A DNA stretch of 64,000 bases, taken from assembly GCA_900554645.1 (NCBI GenBank), contig USIE01000001.1, forward strand, positions 62,001-126,000. Direction: 5' to 3'. The position numbers and the translations under genes are program-made. Position 1 is the first letter of the stretch. Every line of letters begins with the position of its first letter. This document shows, piece by piece, positions 51,633 through 60,378 of the stretch. The DNA is from an uncultured Collinsella sp. (GTDB taxonomy: Bacteria; Actinomycetota; Coriobacteriia; Coriobacteriales; Coriobacteriaceae). The notes beneath the pieces were generated by a model. That model did no database searches, was not told where the DNA came from, and saw only the letters and a program-made list of their open reading frames with translations.

Positions 51633-54356
51633 TTACTTCTTCTTTTTGCTTGGCATCGAGACTTTGATGCCTTGGGCGGACTTGGTCACACGAGAGCGCT
51701 TAGCTCCGGTACTCTTCTTTTTCTTGGGCTGGGCCTGGCCCACGCCCTCGAGTGCGCGGGCCTCGGCCTCGCGAGCGGTGCGATCTTCGCGGCGCTGCGC
51801 CATGTCGGCGGCGACGCGCTTGGCAAAACGCTCGGCCGTCGAACCCGTCGAGCTCACCTTGCCGCCACCGCGACCCAGGCGGACGTGCACACCGCGGCCA
51901 AAACCAGTTGCGGCATGACGACGACGCGGCTTGAGCGAATCCATCATCGTGGCGAGCTTAAAGAACACCGAGCAGGTAAAGACCACGATGACAGCCAAGA
52001 TAACCATCTGGCCCATCGACAGGTTGGCAATAGACAGCAGCCCCGGGAATCCGATAACGCCCACCAGGATGCCGGCGACTACAAACACAAAGAGCACCAC
52101 ACGTAAGGGCGTGAGAGGCTGCGAGATGCGCCAGATCAGGCTGACGCTCGCCGCGCACGACGTAAGCAGACACATCGTAGACAGCGTGAGCTGGCTAAAG
52201 CCAAACACGCGCGCCACAAAGATATCGAGCGCCGCAGCCAGAATGACCGCAATCGACGCCGGCAGTGCACGCTTGAGTACATTCGTCAAAAACGCACCCT
52301 TCACGCGAGCATTGTTGGGCTCCAGGCCCAACACAAAGCCCGGCGCGCCGATGCAAAAGAAGTTGATGAGTGTCATCTGGATGGGCTCGAAGGGGTACGG
52401 CGGCAGCGCAATGCACAGCGCCGCCAGCCCCATCGAGAACAGCGTCTTGGTCAGGAACAGCGAGGCCGAACGCTGCAGGTTGTTGATGGAGCGACGGCCC
52501 TCGGCCACCACGGCGGGCATCGAGGCAAAGTCGTTGTCGACGAGTACGATCTCGGCCACATTACGCGCGGCATCGGAGCCGGCCGCCATGGCGACGGAGC
52601 AGTCGGCTTCCTTGAGCGCCAGCACATCGTTGACGCCGTCGCCCGTCATGGCCACGGTGTGCTCGCGGCGCTTGAGCGCCTGCACGAGCTCGCGCTTCTG
52701 CTGCGGGGTCACACGACCAAAGACATGGTAGCGGTCCACTGCGGCATCGAGCTTGGCAGGCGTATCGAGCGTCGTGGCGTCCACATAAGCGTCCGCCCCC
52801 GGCACGCCCACCACGCGCGCGATCGACGACACCGTACGCGGGTCGTCGCCACTGATCACGTTGAGGGTCACACCCTGCTCGTTAAAGTAGCCGATGGTCT
52901 CGGCCGCCGAGGTACGAATCTCGTCGCGGATGGTCACAAAGCCCACGGGCTCGGCCTCGCCCACCATATCGCCATCGGGTGTAAAGCCGTCCACGCGCGC
53001 CACCACGAGCACGCGGCAGGTATCGGCAAGCTCGGCGACACGGTTCTCGACCTGCGAAAACACATGCTCCGAAAGCACAAACTGCGCGGCGCCCATCACA
53101 TAGGAGCCCTGCGCAAACGAAGCGCCACTCCATTTTTTAGACGACGAGAACGGAATGACCGACAGCGGCTCAGACACCTCGACCGGGCGATCGGCGTAAT
53201 AGTTGAGCAGCGCCTGGCAGGTCTCGTTGGCATCGGCCGAAGTCGCACGTGCCACGTTAGCCAGCGCAAAATCGAGCACTGTGGTATCGACGGGAACAGC
53301 CGCCTCGTCCGAGTCCACGCCAAAGCCAACACCCTCAACAGGCAGCGGGTAGGTGCCCTCGACCTCCATGCGGCCCGACGTGATGGTGCCCGTCTTGTCC
53401 AGGCACAGTACATCGACGCGAGCGAGCGTCTCGATGCAGTAGAGCTGCTGCGCCAGCACCTTGCGGCGGGCCAGGCGCACCGTGGCGATGGCGAGCATCG
53501 ACGAGGTCAGCAGCACCAGGCCTTGCGGGATCATGCCCAGCAGGGCGCCCACCGTGGACAGCAGCGCCGACGAAGGCACATGACCAGCCAACAGCTCGGA
53601 GAAGCACCACGAAAGCGCGCTATCGCCCGGGGTTCCCGCTGCATCCCACAGCTCGCTCACGCTCGAGGCAAACAACGCCAAACCGAGCGGGATCATGATG
53701 ATGCTCGCAAAGCGCACGATGGCGTTCAGCGCGTTCATGATCTCGGAATTGACCTTTTTGACGTACTTGGCCTCGTTATTAATTTTGGCCACGTAGTTGT
53801 CGGCGCCGACATGGATCACGCGGGCGCGCAGCAGGCCCGAGTCGATAAAGCTGCCGCTCATGAGCTCGGAACCGGGCTGCTTCTTAATAAGGTCGCTCTC
53901 GCCCGTCAGCAGGCTCTCGTTCACGAGCGCCTCGCCGGAAACCACCACGGCGTCAGCGGGAATCTGGTCGCCGCGCCCCAGGCGGATGATGTCGTCGAGC
54001 ACGATCTGGTCCAAGTCGAGCTCCACCTCGGCACCGTCGCGCACCGCGATGGCCTTCTTAGAGGTCAGCAGCGTGAGCTTATCGACCATCTTCTTGGACC
54101 GCATGGACTGGATGACGCCAATAGCGGTATTGAGGAACACCACAAACAGGAACGTTAGGTTCTTAAACGAACCGGTCAAAATGACCGGGAACGACAAGAT
54201 CACGTTGATCAAATTGAACAGCGTGCAGAGGTTCTCGATGATGAGCTCTTTGACCGACTTGGTCTTGAGCTCCATGTTGCGGTTGATCTTACCGGCGGCG
54301 ATGCGCTCCTCGACCTCGGCGGTTGAGAGTCCGCGCTCGATATCCGTTGCTGCCAT
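51633..54356 (-). CDS. Cation-translocating P-type ATPase, Exp7/CtpE-like
   Basis: P-type ATPases pump cations using a phospho-Asp intermediate. The protein of about 907 residues has the actuator motif LLTGESDLIK, the phosphorylation motif CLDKTGTITSGR, the hinge MTGDGVNDVLALKEADCSVAM and about ten membrane helices with PQGLVLLTS in the ion path. It lacks heavy-metal-binding N-terminal domains and the CPx motif. It ends in a long Lys/Arg-rich tail of about 90 residues. Related proteins have been linked to calcium, but the ion cannot be read from the sequence. The start is uncertain between ATG 54356 and GTG 54371, and no good ribosome binding site is seen. Confidence 0.88.
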   Translation of the reverse strand: MAATDIERGLSTAEVEERIAAGKINRNMELKTKSVKELIIENLCTLFNLINVILSFPVILTGSFKNLTFLFVVFLNTAIGVIQSMRSKKMVDKLTLLTSKKAIAVRDGAEVELDLDQIVLDDIIRLGRGDQIPADAVVVSGEALVNESLLTGESDLIKKQPGSELMSGSFIDSGLLRARVIHVGADNYVAKINNEAKYVKKVNSEIMNALNAIVRFASIIMIPLGLALFASSVSELWDAAGTPGDSALSWCFSELLAGHVPSSALLSTVGALLGMIPQGLVLLTSSMLAIATVRLARRKVLAQQLYCIETLARVDVLCLDKTGTITSGRMEVEGTYPLPVEGVGFGVDSDEAAVPVDTTVLDFALANVARATSADANETCQALLNYYADRPVEVSEPLSVIPFSSSKKWSGASFAQGSYVMGAAQFVLSEHVFSQVENRVAELADTCRVLVVARVDGFTPDGDMVGEAEPVGFVTIRDEIRTSAAETIGYFNEQGVTLNVISGDDPRTVSSIARVVGVPGADAYVDATTLDTPAKLDAAVDRYHVFGRVTPQQKRELVQALKRREHTVAMTGDGVNDVLALKEADCSVAMAAGSDAARNVAEIVLVDNDFASMPAVVAEGRRSINNLQRSASLFLTKTLFSMGLAALCIALPPYPFEPIQMTLINFFCIGAPGFVLGLEPNNARVKGAFLTNVLKRALPASIAVILAAALDIFVARVFGFSQLTLSTMCLLTSCAASVSLIWRISQPLTPLRVVLFVFVVAGILVGVIGFPGLLSIANLSMGQMVILAVIVVFTCSVFFKLATMMDSLKPRRRHAATGFGRGVHVRLGRGGGKVSSTGSTAERFAKRVAADMAQRREDRTAREAEARALEGVGQAQPKKKKSTGAKRSRVTKSAQGIKVSMPSKKKK

Positions 54357-54384
54357 ACCACGTCCCATCACGTCGCGTCGGTAT

Positions 54385-54421
54385 AAGAAAAACCGTCCGG
54401 ACCATGCGAGGTTCGGACGGT
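54385..54421 (-). terminator. Intrinsic terminator of tRNA-Arg
   Basis: ACCGTCCG and CGGACGGT form the stem and are followed by TTTTTCTT on the minus strand. It lies 12 bases after the tRNA and directly upstream of the P-type ATPase. Confidence 0.85.
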
Positions 54422-54432
54422 CTTACGTTCGA

Positions 54433-54509
54433 TGGTGCCCCATGTTGGATTCGAACCAACGGCCTTCTGCTCCGGAGGCAGACGCTCTAATCCCCTGAGC
54501 TAATAGGGC
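54433..54509 (-). tRNA. tRNA-Arg (anticodon CCG)
   Basis: The 77-base sequence folds as a full cloverleaf. The acceptor stem GCCCTAT pairs with ATGGGGC, the D arm is GCTC/GAGC, and the anticodon stem TCTGC/GCAGA encloses CTCCGGA with CCG at the anticodon. The T arm GTTGG/CCAAC encloses TTCGAAT. The discriminator is A and the CCA end is encoded. It reads CGG codons. Confidence 0.97.
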
Positions 54510-54640
54510 CAACGTTTGGCATTATACCCAAGTGCACCACGGGCTATCAAAATAAAAGAAAAAGCTTTGCAATTCCGAGGAAGACGCGGCGCAACGGCCC
54601 ACTTTAGAAGGCAAAAGCGAGTCAGATAGTATAAACTCTC
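54510..54640 (+). promoter_or_regulatory. Promoter region of the aromatic amino acid operon
   Basis: TATAAA at 54630-54635 is the best -10 element, with a poor -35. The start it predicts falls at or next to 54641, the A of a short leader ORF. No plus-strand gene lies upstream for more than 20 kb. Confidence 0.45.
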
Positions 54641-54703
54641 ATGCACCATATATACACGGCTCGCGATGCGGGCCGTTTTTGCAAAAGTTATCCATCGAGG
54701 TGA
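54641..54703 (+). CDS. Candidate leader peptide upstream of aroF
   Basis: This 20-codon ORF begins Met-His-His-Ile-Tyr and carries Tyr5, Phe13 and Tyr17. It starts at the predicted transcription start and stops 10 bases before the aroF ATG. It has no Shine-Dalgarno sequence, so it would have to be translated as a leaderless message. The terminator stem begins at codon 6, directly after the Tyr5 codon, and its U-run covers Phe13. Short ORFs arise by chance, so coding is only suggested by this geometry. Confidence 0.4.
   Translation: MHHIYTARDAGRFCKSYPSR
54656..54680 (+). terminator. Attenuator-type intrinsic terminator in the aroF leader
   Basis: ACGGCTCGC and GCGGGCCGT form a 9-bp stem with a GAT loop, followed by TTTTT. 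No plus-strand gene precedes it that would need a terminator, and only the plus strand has the U-run, so it should act on aroF transcription. Confidence 0.75.
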
Positions 54704-54713
54704 GAGGCACACC

Positions 54714-55736
54714 ATGATTGCAATTTTAAAGCAGAGCGCCAGCGACGAGGCCGTCGGCCATATCGTCAGCTGGATTGAGAAAAAAGGCCTGAAGACCGAC
54801 GTCTCGCGCGGCGAGAACGAGACGATCATCGGCCTGGTGGGCGATACGACCAAGATCGACCCGTTCCTGCTCGAGTCCATGGATGTCGTCGAGCGCGTGC
54901 AGCGCGTCTCGGAGCCGTTCAAGCGCGCCAACCGCAAGTTCCACCCCGAGGACTCCGTCATCGACTGCGGCCACGGCGTCAAGATCGGCGGCGACCAGTT
55001 CCAAGTCATCGCCGGCCCCTGCTCCGTCGAGGGCGAGAACCTCATTCGCATCGCACGCCGCGTAAAGGCCGCCGGTGCCACGATGCTGCGCGGCGGTGCC
55101 TACAAGCCCCGCACCTCCCCCTACGCCTACCAGGGCATGGGCCCCGCCGGCCTCGACCTGCTGTGCGAGGCGTCTGCCGAGCTCGACATGCCGATCGTCA
55201 CCGAGATCATGGACCCGCGCGACGTGCAGGTCTTCCTTGACAAGAAGATTGACGTCATGCAGATCGGCGCCCGCAACGCCCAGAACTTCCCCCTGCTCAA
55301 GGAGGTCGGCAAGACCCAGACCCCGATTCTGCTCAAGCGCGGCATGTCCGGCACGATCGACGAGCTGCTTATGGCAGCCGAGTACATCATGAGCGAGGGC
55401 AACGACAGCGTCATCCTGTGCGAGCGCGGTATCCGCACCTTCGAGACCCGCACCCGCAACACCTTCGACCTTAACGCCGTGCCGGTGCTGCACCACCTGT
55501 CGCACCTGCCCGTCGTCGCCGACCCCAGCCACGCCACCGGCTACACCCGCTACGTCGAGCCCATGGCGCTCGCCGCGACCGCCTGCGGTGCCAACGGCCT
55601 GGAGATCGAGGTCCACGACGAGCCGAGCCGCGCCTGGTCCGACGGCGCCCAGGCCCTCACCCCCGATCAGTTCGACGACACCATGCGCCGCATCCGAGCC
55701 ATCCGCGAGGTTGTCTGCCAAGAGACCATGGAGTAG
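54714..55736 (+). CDS. aroF: 3-deoxy-7-phosphoheptulonate (DAHP) synthase
   Basis: DAHP synthase joins PEP and erythrose 4-phosphate, the first shikimate step. The 340-residue protein is of the type with an N-terminal ferredoxin-like regulatory domain (about 1-70, IAILKQSASDEAVGHIVSWIEKKGL), followed by the barrel with VIAGPCSVEGENL, RGGAYKPRTSPYAYQGMG, QIGARNAQNFPLL and VVADPSHATG. ATG 54714 is used because GAGGTGAGAGG precedes it. It is the first gene of the operon. The N-terminal domain allows feedback control in relatives, in addition to the leader attenuator proposed here. Confidence 0.97.
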   Translation: MIAILKQSASDEAVGHIVSWIEKKGLKTDVSRGENETIIGLVGDTTKIDPFLLESMDVVERVQRVSEPFKRANRKFHPEDSVIDCGHGVKIGGDQFQVIAGPCSVEGENLIRIARRVKAAGATMLRGGAYKPRTSPYAYQGMGPAGLDLLCEASAELDMPIVTEIMDPRDVQVFLDKKIDVMQIGARNAQNFPLLKEVGKTQTPILLKRGMSGTIDELLMAAEYIMSEGNDSVILCERGIRTFETRTRNTFDLNAVPVLHHLSHLPVVADPSHATGYTRYVEPMALAATACGANGLEIEVHDEPSRAWSDGAQALTPDQFDDTMRRIRAIREVVCQETME

Positions 55737-55739
55737 CCC

Positions 55740-56654
55740 ATGGGTACGGTGAGAAACGCGCGCGTTAACCAGGGCGGCCCCAAGTGCGCCGGCATCGTCG
55801 GCCTTGGCCTCATCGGCGGTAGCTTTGCCCGCGGCTATGCACAGGCGGGCGTCCGCGTGCTGGCCTGGGACCCCGATGACGATGTCATGACGGCCGCCAG
55901 CATGGGCACTGTCGCCGGAGAGCTCAACGACAAGACACTCGGCGAATGCGACATCATCGTCCTGGCTTGCTACCCCGAGGCATGCATCGAGTGGCTCGAG
56001 ACGCACGCCAAGGCGCTCGCCGACGCCACCGACACCGACGCCATCATGGGCCCCGTGGTGATCGACACGGTGGGCGTCAAGGGCATCGTGTGCGAACGTG
56101 CCTTTGAGCTTGCCCGCGAGCACGGCTTTTACTTTGTGGGCGCGCACCCCATGGCGGGCACCCAGTTCTCGGGCTACGCTAACTCTCGTGCCGACCTGTT
56201 CCAGGGCGCCCCGCTGGTGCTCGTACCGCCCGCGGTAGACGATGCGCTCAAGCTGGAGCTTTTGGGCCAGGTGCGCGAGATGGTGCGCCCCTTGGGCTTT
56301 GGCAAGTTCAGCGTGACCAGCGCCGCCGAGCACGACCGCGTCATCGCCTTCACGAGCCAGCTTGCGCACGTGGTATCCAACGCCTACGTCAAAAGCCCCA
56401 CCGCCCAGGTCCACCACGGCTTTTCGGCCGGTAGCTACCGCGATCTCACCCGCGTGGCGCACCTCAACCCGCAAATGTGGTCCGAGCTCATGATCGACGA
56501 CGCCGACGCGCTCGCCTTCGAGATCGACCATCTGATCGAGTCGCTTGGCGCCTACAGCCGTGCGCTCAAGAACCGCGACCAGCGCTATCTGGAGAATCTC
56601 CTTGCCGAGGGCGACCGCATTAAGCGCGCACTCGACGACGAGGCCTCCCACTAG
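55740..56654 (+). CDS. tyrA: Prephenate dehydrogenase
   Basis: TyrA oxidises prephenate to 4-hydroxyphenylpyruvate on the way to tyrosine. The 304-residue protein has the NAD motif GIVGLGLIGGSFARGY (about 18-33) and the catalytic His in FVGAHPMAGTQFSGY. It has no chorismate mutase fusion and no C-terminal ACT domain, so feedback by tyrosine must act elsewhere. ATG 55740 follows GGAG at the end of aroF. Arogenate as substrate cannot be excluded. Confidence 0.94.
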   Translation: MGTVRNARVNQGGPKCAGIVGLGLIGGSFARGYAQAGVRVLAWDPDDDVMTAASMGTVAGELNDKTLGECDIIVLACYPEACIEWLETHAKALADATDTDAIMGPVVIDTVGVKGIVCERAFELAREHGFYFVGAHPMAGTQFSGYANSRADLFQGAPLVLVPPAVDDALKLELLGQVREMVRPLGFGKFSVTSAAEHDRVIAFTSQLAHVVSNAYVKSPTAQVHHGFSAGSYRDLTRVAHLNPQMWSELMIDDADALAFEIDHLIESLGAYSRALKNRDQRYLENLLAEGDRIKRALDDEASH

Positions 56655-56690
56655 ACCACCTATCACGCCAGGTCGAAAGGACCGAAGCTT

Positions 56691-57797
56691 ATGGCGATTA
56701 CCATCGATATCGACACCGCACGCCCCCACCAGGTGCATGTTGGCACGTTTTTGCTGGAGCAGGCGGGACCGCTCGTGCGCGCCACTGCCGGCGGCACCAA
56801 GGCCGTCATCGTGACGGACACCAACGTAGGCCCGCTCTACCAGATGCCCGTTAAGCAGAGCCTGGAGGCATCAGGCTACGAGGTGAGCATCTGCACCTTC
56901 GAGGCCGGCGAGGCCCATAAGCGCGCCGAAACCTATGTTGCCATTTTGGAGTTTGTGGCCGAGCACGAGCTTTCGCGCTCCGACGTGATCGTGGCACTCG
57001 GGGGCGGCGTCGTGGGCGATGTGGCGGGCTTTGTGGCCGCGACCTACATGCGCGGCTGCAAGTTTGTGCAGATCCCGACGAGCCTGCTCGCCATGGTGGA
57101 TTCGTCGGTGGGCGGCAAGACCGCCATCGACCTGGCTGCCGGCAAGAACTTGGCCGGCGCCTTTTGGCAGCCGAGCGTGGTTATCGCCGACGTGGGGTGC
57201 CTGGCCACCCTCACGCCCGAGCAGTTCGCCGACGGCTGCGGCGAGGTCGTCAAGCACGCCGTGATCGCCGACCCGGAGCTTTTCTCCGAGCTGGAGAAGA
57301 CCCCGCTCACGCTGGAGCTGCTCAACCGCGATGTGGCCCGCGTAGCACTCATCATCGCCCGCAACATCGACATCAAGCGCGCCGTGGTCGTCGCCGACGA
57401 GCACGAAACCAACCAGCGCAAGCTGCTCAACTTTGGACACAGCGCCGGACACGCCGTCGAGGCCTGCGAGCACTTTGAGCTCGGACACGGCAACTGCGTG
57501 TCGATCGGCATGGGCATCATCACGCGCGCCGCGGCCCTGCACGGCGTTTGCGATGCTGCACTGCCCGGCCGTATTGAGGAGCTCTGCGCCCGCCACGGCC
57601 TCAAGACCCGCTGCGACCTCAATGCCGATGCCGTCTTTGCCGAGGCGCTCCACGACAAGAAGCGCGCGGGCGACACCATCGACCTGGTGATTCCGCACGG
57701 CATTGGCCGCTGCAGCATCGACCGCACGCCGCTTTCCACTTTCCACGAACTCATTGCCGAGGGCCTCGGCCAGAAGGGAGACGCATCCGCATGCTAG
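56691..57797 (+). CDS. aroB: 3-dehydroquinate synthase
   Basis: AroB cyclises DAHP to 3-dehydroquinate with NAD and a divalent metal. The 368-residue protein has VIVTDTNV, ALGGGVVGDVAGFVAATYMRG, the segment IPTSLLAMVDSSVGGKTAID, and metal ligands in GCGEVVKHAVI and NFGHSAGHAVE with the later LGHGNCVSIGM. ATG 56691 follows AAAGGA. The last seven bases overlap aroA. Confidence 0.97.
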   Translation: MAITIDIDTARPHQVHVGTFLLEQAGPLVRATAGGTKAVIVTDTNVGPLYQMPVKQSLEASGYEVSICTFEAGEAHKRAETYVAILEFVAEHELSRSDVIVALGGGVVGDVAGFVAATYMRGCKFVQIPTSLLAMVDSSVGGKTAIDLAAGKNLAGAFWQPSVVIADVGCLATLTPEQFADGCGEVVKHAVIADPELFSELEKTPLTLELLNRDVARVALIIARNIDIKRAVVVADEHETNQRKLLNFGHSAGHAVEACEHFELGHGNCVSIGMGIITRAAALHGVCDAALPGRIEELCARHGLKTRCDLNADAVFAEALHDKKRAGDTIDLVIPHGIGRCSIDRTPLSTFHELIAEGLGQKGDASAC

Positions 57798-59110
57798 CCC
57801 GCATCACCCCGTCCCCGCTTAAGGGCACCGTTCCCGCCATCGCGTCCAAGTCGATGGCGCACCGTCTCATCATCTGCGCTGCCCTTGCCAACGGAGAGAC
57901 GCATGTGACCTGCAACACCACCTGCGCCGATATTGAGGCCACGGTCCGCTGCCTCACGGCGCTCGGCGCCCGCATCGAGACCGTCGAGGACGGCTTCCAG
58001 GTCCACCCCACCATGAAGAGCATTGAGTTCGGCCTGCTCAAGGCCCTTGCCGGCGGCACGCTCGACTGCGGCGAGAGCGGCTCCACGCTCCGCTTTATGC
58101 TGCCCGTCGCCTGCGCGCTGGGGGCAGAGGCAACCTTTGTGGGACAGGGCCGCCTAGGCGCACGCCCGCTGTCCCCGCTCTCGGACGAGATCATTGCCGC
58201 CGGCTGCGACCTACAGGGTCTGGGCGGTTTTCCGCTCAAGACAAGCGGACGCATGCGCCCGGGCACCTTTGTGCTGCCGGGCAACGTAAGCTCGCAGTAT
58301 ATCTCCGGCCTGCTGCTGGCAGCCCCGTTGCTCGCCCAGCCCTCCTGTGTGCAGGTGACTGGCCTCATTGAGAGCCGCCCCTACATCAACCTAACGATCC
58401 AGGCCATGAAGGCCTTTGGCGTTGAGGTCAACGTCGAGCGCATTCCGGCCAAGGACGGCCAGCCCGAGGTCACGAACTTCCGCGTGAGCAGCGGCTCGTA
58501 CCGCACGCCCGGCAGCGTGGCCGTCGAGGGCGACTGGTCCAACGCTGCCTTTTGGCTGTGTGCCGGCGCTATCGGCACCGACCCCATCACCGTCGAGGGC
58601 GTGTCCCTGAGCTCCGCACAGGGCGACCGCAACGTGCTTGCCGCGCTTTCGCGCTTTGGCGCCCGCATCGTGCGCTCCACCAACGCCGCCACCGTGCAGT
58701 CCGACAAGCTCGCCGGCTTTGAGATGAGCGCCCACGACATTCCCGACCTGGTGCCCGTTATCTCGGCCGTGGCCTCGCTGGCACAGGGCCGCACCTTTAT
58801 CCGCGATTGCGCCCGCCTGCGTATCAAGGAATCCGACCGCCTGGCCACCACCACCCGCGAGCTCACCGCGCTGGGCGCGCAGGTGCGTATTGCCGGCGAC
58901 GACCTCATCATCAAGGGCGTCGATGCCTTTACCGGCGGCGAGGTCGATTCGCACAACGACCACCGCATCGCCATGATGGCCGCCATCGCCGCGAGCCGTG
59001 CCACCGGCGAGGTCGTGATCCACGGCGCCGAGGCCGTCAACAAGTCCTATCCCGATTTTTTCGACCACTACCGCCTGCTGGGCGGCAAGGTCACACTCGA
59101 GGAGGAATAG
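57791..59110 (+). CDS. aroA: 3-phosphoshikimate 1-carboxyvinyltransferase (EPSP synthase)
   Basis: EPSP synthase adds the enolpyruvyl group of PEP to shikimate 3-phosphate. The 439-residue protein has ASKSMAHRLIICAALANG near residue 17, LDCGESGSTLRFMLPVACALG (the glyphosate-site region), GRLGARPLSPL and, at the end, IKESDRLATTTREL and DSHNDHRIAMMAAIAA. The ATG lies inside the aroB 3' end. In the usual LxxxxGTA(M)R region it reads GSTLRFMLP, as in class II-like enzymes, so glyphosate response cannot be predicted. Confidence 0.97.
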   Translation: MLARITPSPLKGTVPAIASKSMAHRLIICAALANGETHVTCNTTCADIEATVRCLTALGARIETVEDGFQVHPTMKSIEFGLLKALAGGTLDCGESGSTLRFMLPVACALGAEATFVGQGRLGARPLSPLSDEIIAAGCDLQGLGGFPLKTSGRMRPGTFVLPGNVSSQYISGLLLAAPLLAQPSCVQVTGLIESRPYINLTIQAMKAFGVEVNVERIPAKDGQPEVTNFRVSSGSYRTPGSVAVEGDWSNAAFWLCAGAIGTDPITVEGVSLSSAQGDRNVLAALSRFGARIVRSTNAATVQSDKLAGFEMSAHDIPDLVPVISAVASLAQGRTFIRDCARLRIKESDRLATTTRELTALGAQVRIAGDDLIIKGVDAFTGGEVDSHNDHRIAMMAAIAASRATGEVVIHGAEAVNKSYPDFFDHYRLLGGKVTLEEE

Positions 59111-59111
59111 C

Positions 59112-60209
59112 ATGTCCTCGACCTTTGGCAACGTCTTGCACTTAAGCATCTTCGGCCAATCGCACTCCCCCGCTATCGGCTGCTCGCTCGATGGCATCCC
59201 GGCGGGCATCGCCGTGGACCAGGAGAAGCTGCAGGCCTTCCTCGACCGTCGCGCCCCCGGCCGCGACGAGACCGCAACCAAACGCCGCGAGGCCGACGCC
59301 GCGCATATCATCGCCGGTGTGATCGATGGACATACCACCGGCGCGCCCATCGCCGCGATTATCGAGAACACCAACACGCGCTCCAATGATTACACCGAGC
59401 TGCGCCGCAAGCCCCGTCCCGGACATGCGGACTTCCCTGCGCGCGTGAAGTATCACAACATGCACGATGTCGCTGGTGGCGGGCATTTTTCCGGCCGCCT
59501 AACGGCCCCCTTATGCATCGCCGGCGGCATTGCGCTGCAGGCACTTGAGGCCCGCGGCATTCAGGTCATGGCGCACGTCGCGCAGATCGGCGGCATCTCC
59601 GACCTGCCGATGGACGATATGGTCTATCGCGAGGCCGACCGCAAGGCAATCCTTACGAACGATCTGCCGTGCATTGACGCCGCCGCAGCCGGCCGCATGC
59701 GCGAGGAGATTCTTGCCGCGCGCGACGAGCTCGACAGCATCGGCGGCATCGTGGAGTGCGGCATTTACGGGCTTCCCGCGGGCATCGGCGACCCCATGTT
59801 CGACGGCATCGAGAACCGCATCGCGCAAATCGCCTTTGGCATTCCCGCCGTAAAGGGCGTGGAGTTTGGCATGGGCTTTGCCGTGGCCGCCATGCGCGGC
59901 AGCGAGAACAACGATCCGTATCGCATCGATGCCGAGACCGGCGAGATCGAGGTCGAGTCCAATAACGCCGGCGGCATCCTGGGCGGCATCTCCACCGGCG
60001 CGCCCGTCATGTGGCGCATGGCCGTAAAGCCGACGCCCTCCATTGGCCGCGAGCAGCAGACCGTAGACATGGACGCCATGGAAAATGTCGAACTCTCGGT
60101 CCACGGTCGCCACGATCCCTGCATCGTCCCGCGCGCCGTCCCTGTAGCCGAAGCAGCCGCCGCCCTCGCGATTTGGGACGCCCTCCTAGAGGACGCCGCC
60201 CAGCTTTAG
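59112..60209 (+). CDS. aroC: Chorismate synthase
   Basis: AroC makes chorismate from EPSP with reduced FMN. The 365-residue protein has the N-terminal signature LHLSIFGQSHSPAIGCSLDGIPAG and the FMN-binding RPGHADFPARVKY. In the usual RSSAR position there is GGGHFSGRLTAPLCIAGGIA, a variant also known in anaerobic Firmicutes. A C-terminal GRHDPCIVPRAVPVAEAAAAL closes the protein. ATG 59112 follows GAGGAGG. It is followed by a REP-like inverted pair before pheA. Confidence 0.96.
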   Translation: MSSTFGNVLHLSIFGQSHSPAIGCSLDGIPAGIAVDQEKLQAFLDRRAPGRDETATKRREADAAHIIAGVIDGHTTGAPIAAIIENTNTRSNDYTELRRKPRPGHADFPARVKYHNMHDVAGGGHFSGRLTAPLCIAGGIALQALEARGIQVMAHVAQIGGISDLPMDDMVYREADRKAILTNDLPCIDAAAAGRMREEILAARDELDSIGGIVECGIYGLPAGIGDPMFDGIENRIAQIAFGIPAVKGVEFGMGFAVAAMRGSENNDPYRIDAETGEIEVESNNAGGILGGISTGAPVMWRMAVKPTPSIGREQQTVDMDAMENVELSVHGRHDPCIVPRAVPVAEAAAALAIWDALLEDAAQL

Positions 60210-60223
60210 TCCACCCACCCCAA

Positions 60224-60350
60224 GGGTAGTTAATTTGGGACGGGGCTATTTTAGCTACCCCCATATGCCAGTTGATATTTGCCCTGGCACCCATCGATTC
60301 GCCGACAGTCAAAGGGTAGCTAAAAAAGCCCCGTCCCAAATTAACTACCC
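60224..60350. repeat. Inverted pair of REP-like units between aroC and pheA
   Basis: The left unit (60224-60260) and right unit (60314-60350) are near-perfect reverse complements over 37 bases. Each is itself a palindrome, with GGGTAG(T/C)TAA and TTAGCTACCC arms around the core TTTGGGACGGGGCT. The 53 bases between them show no feature. On transcription the pair could form a single long hairpin inside the operon mRNA. Confidence 0.85.
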
Positions 60351-60378
60351 CAGGCAACCATTCACGAAAGGGGTCCCT

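Noticed and set aside
54726..56738. Open frame of 670 codons antisense to aroF and tyrA
   Set aside because: It shows the same low-complexity composition as other shadows and crosses a gene boundary.
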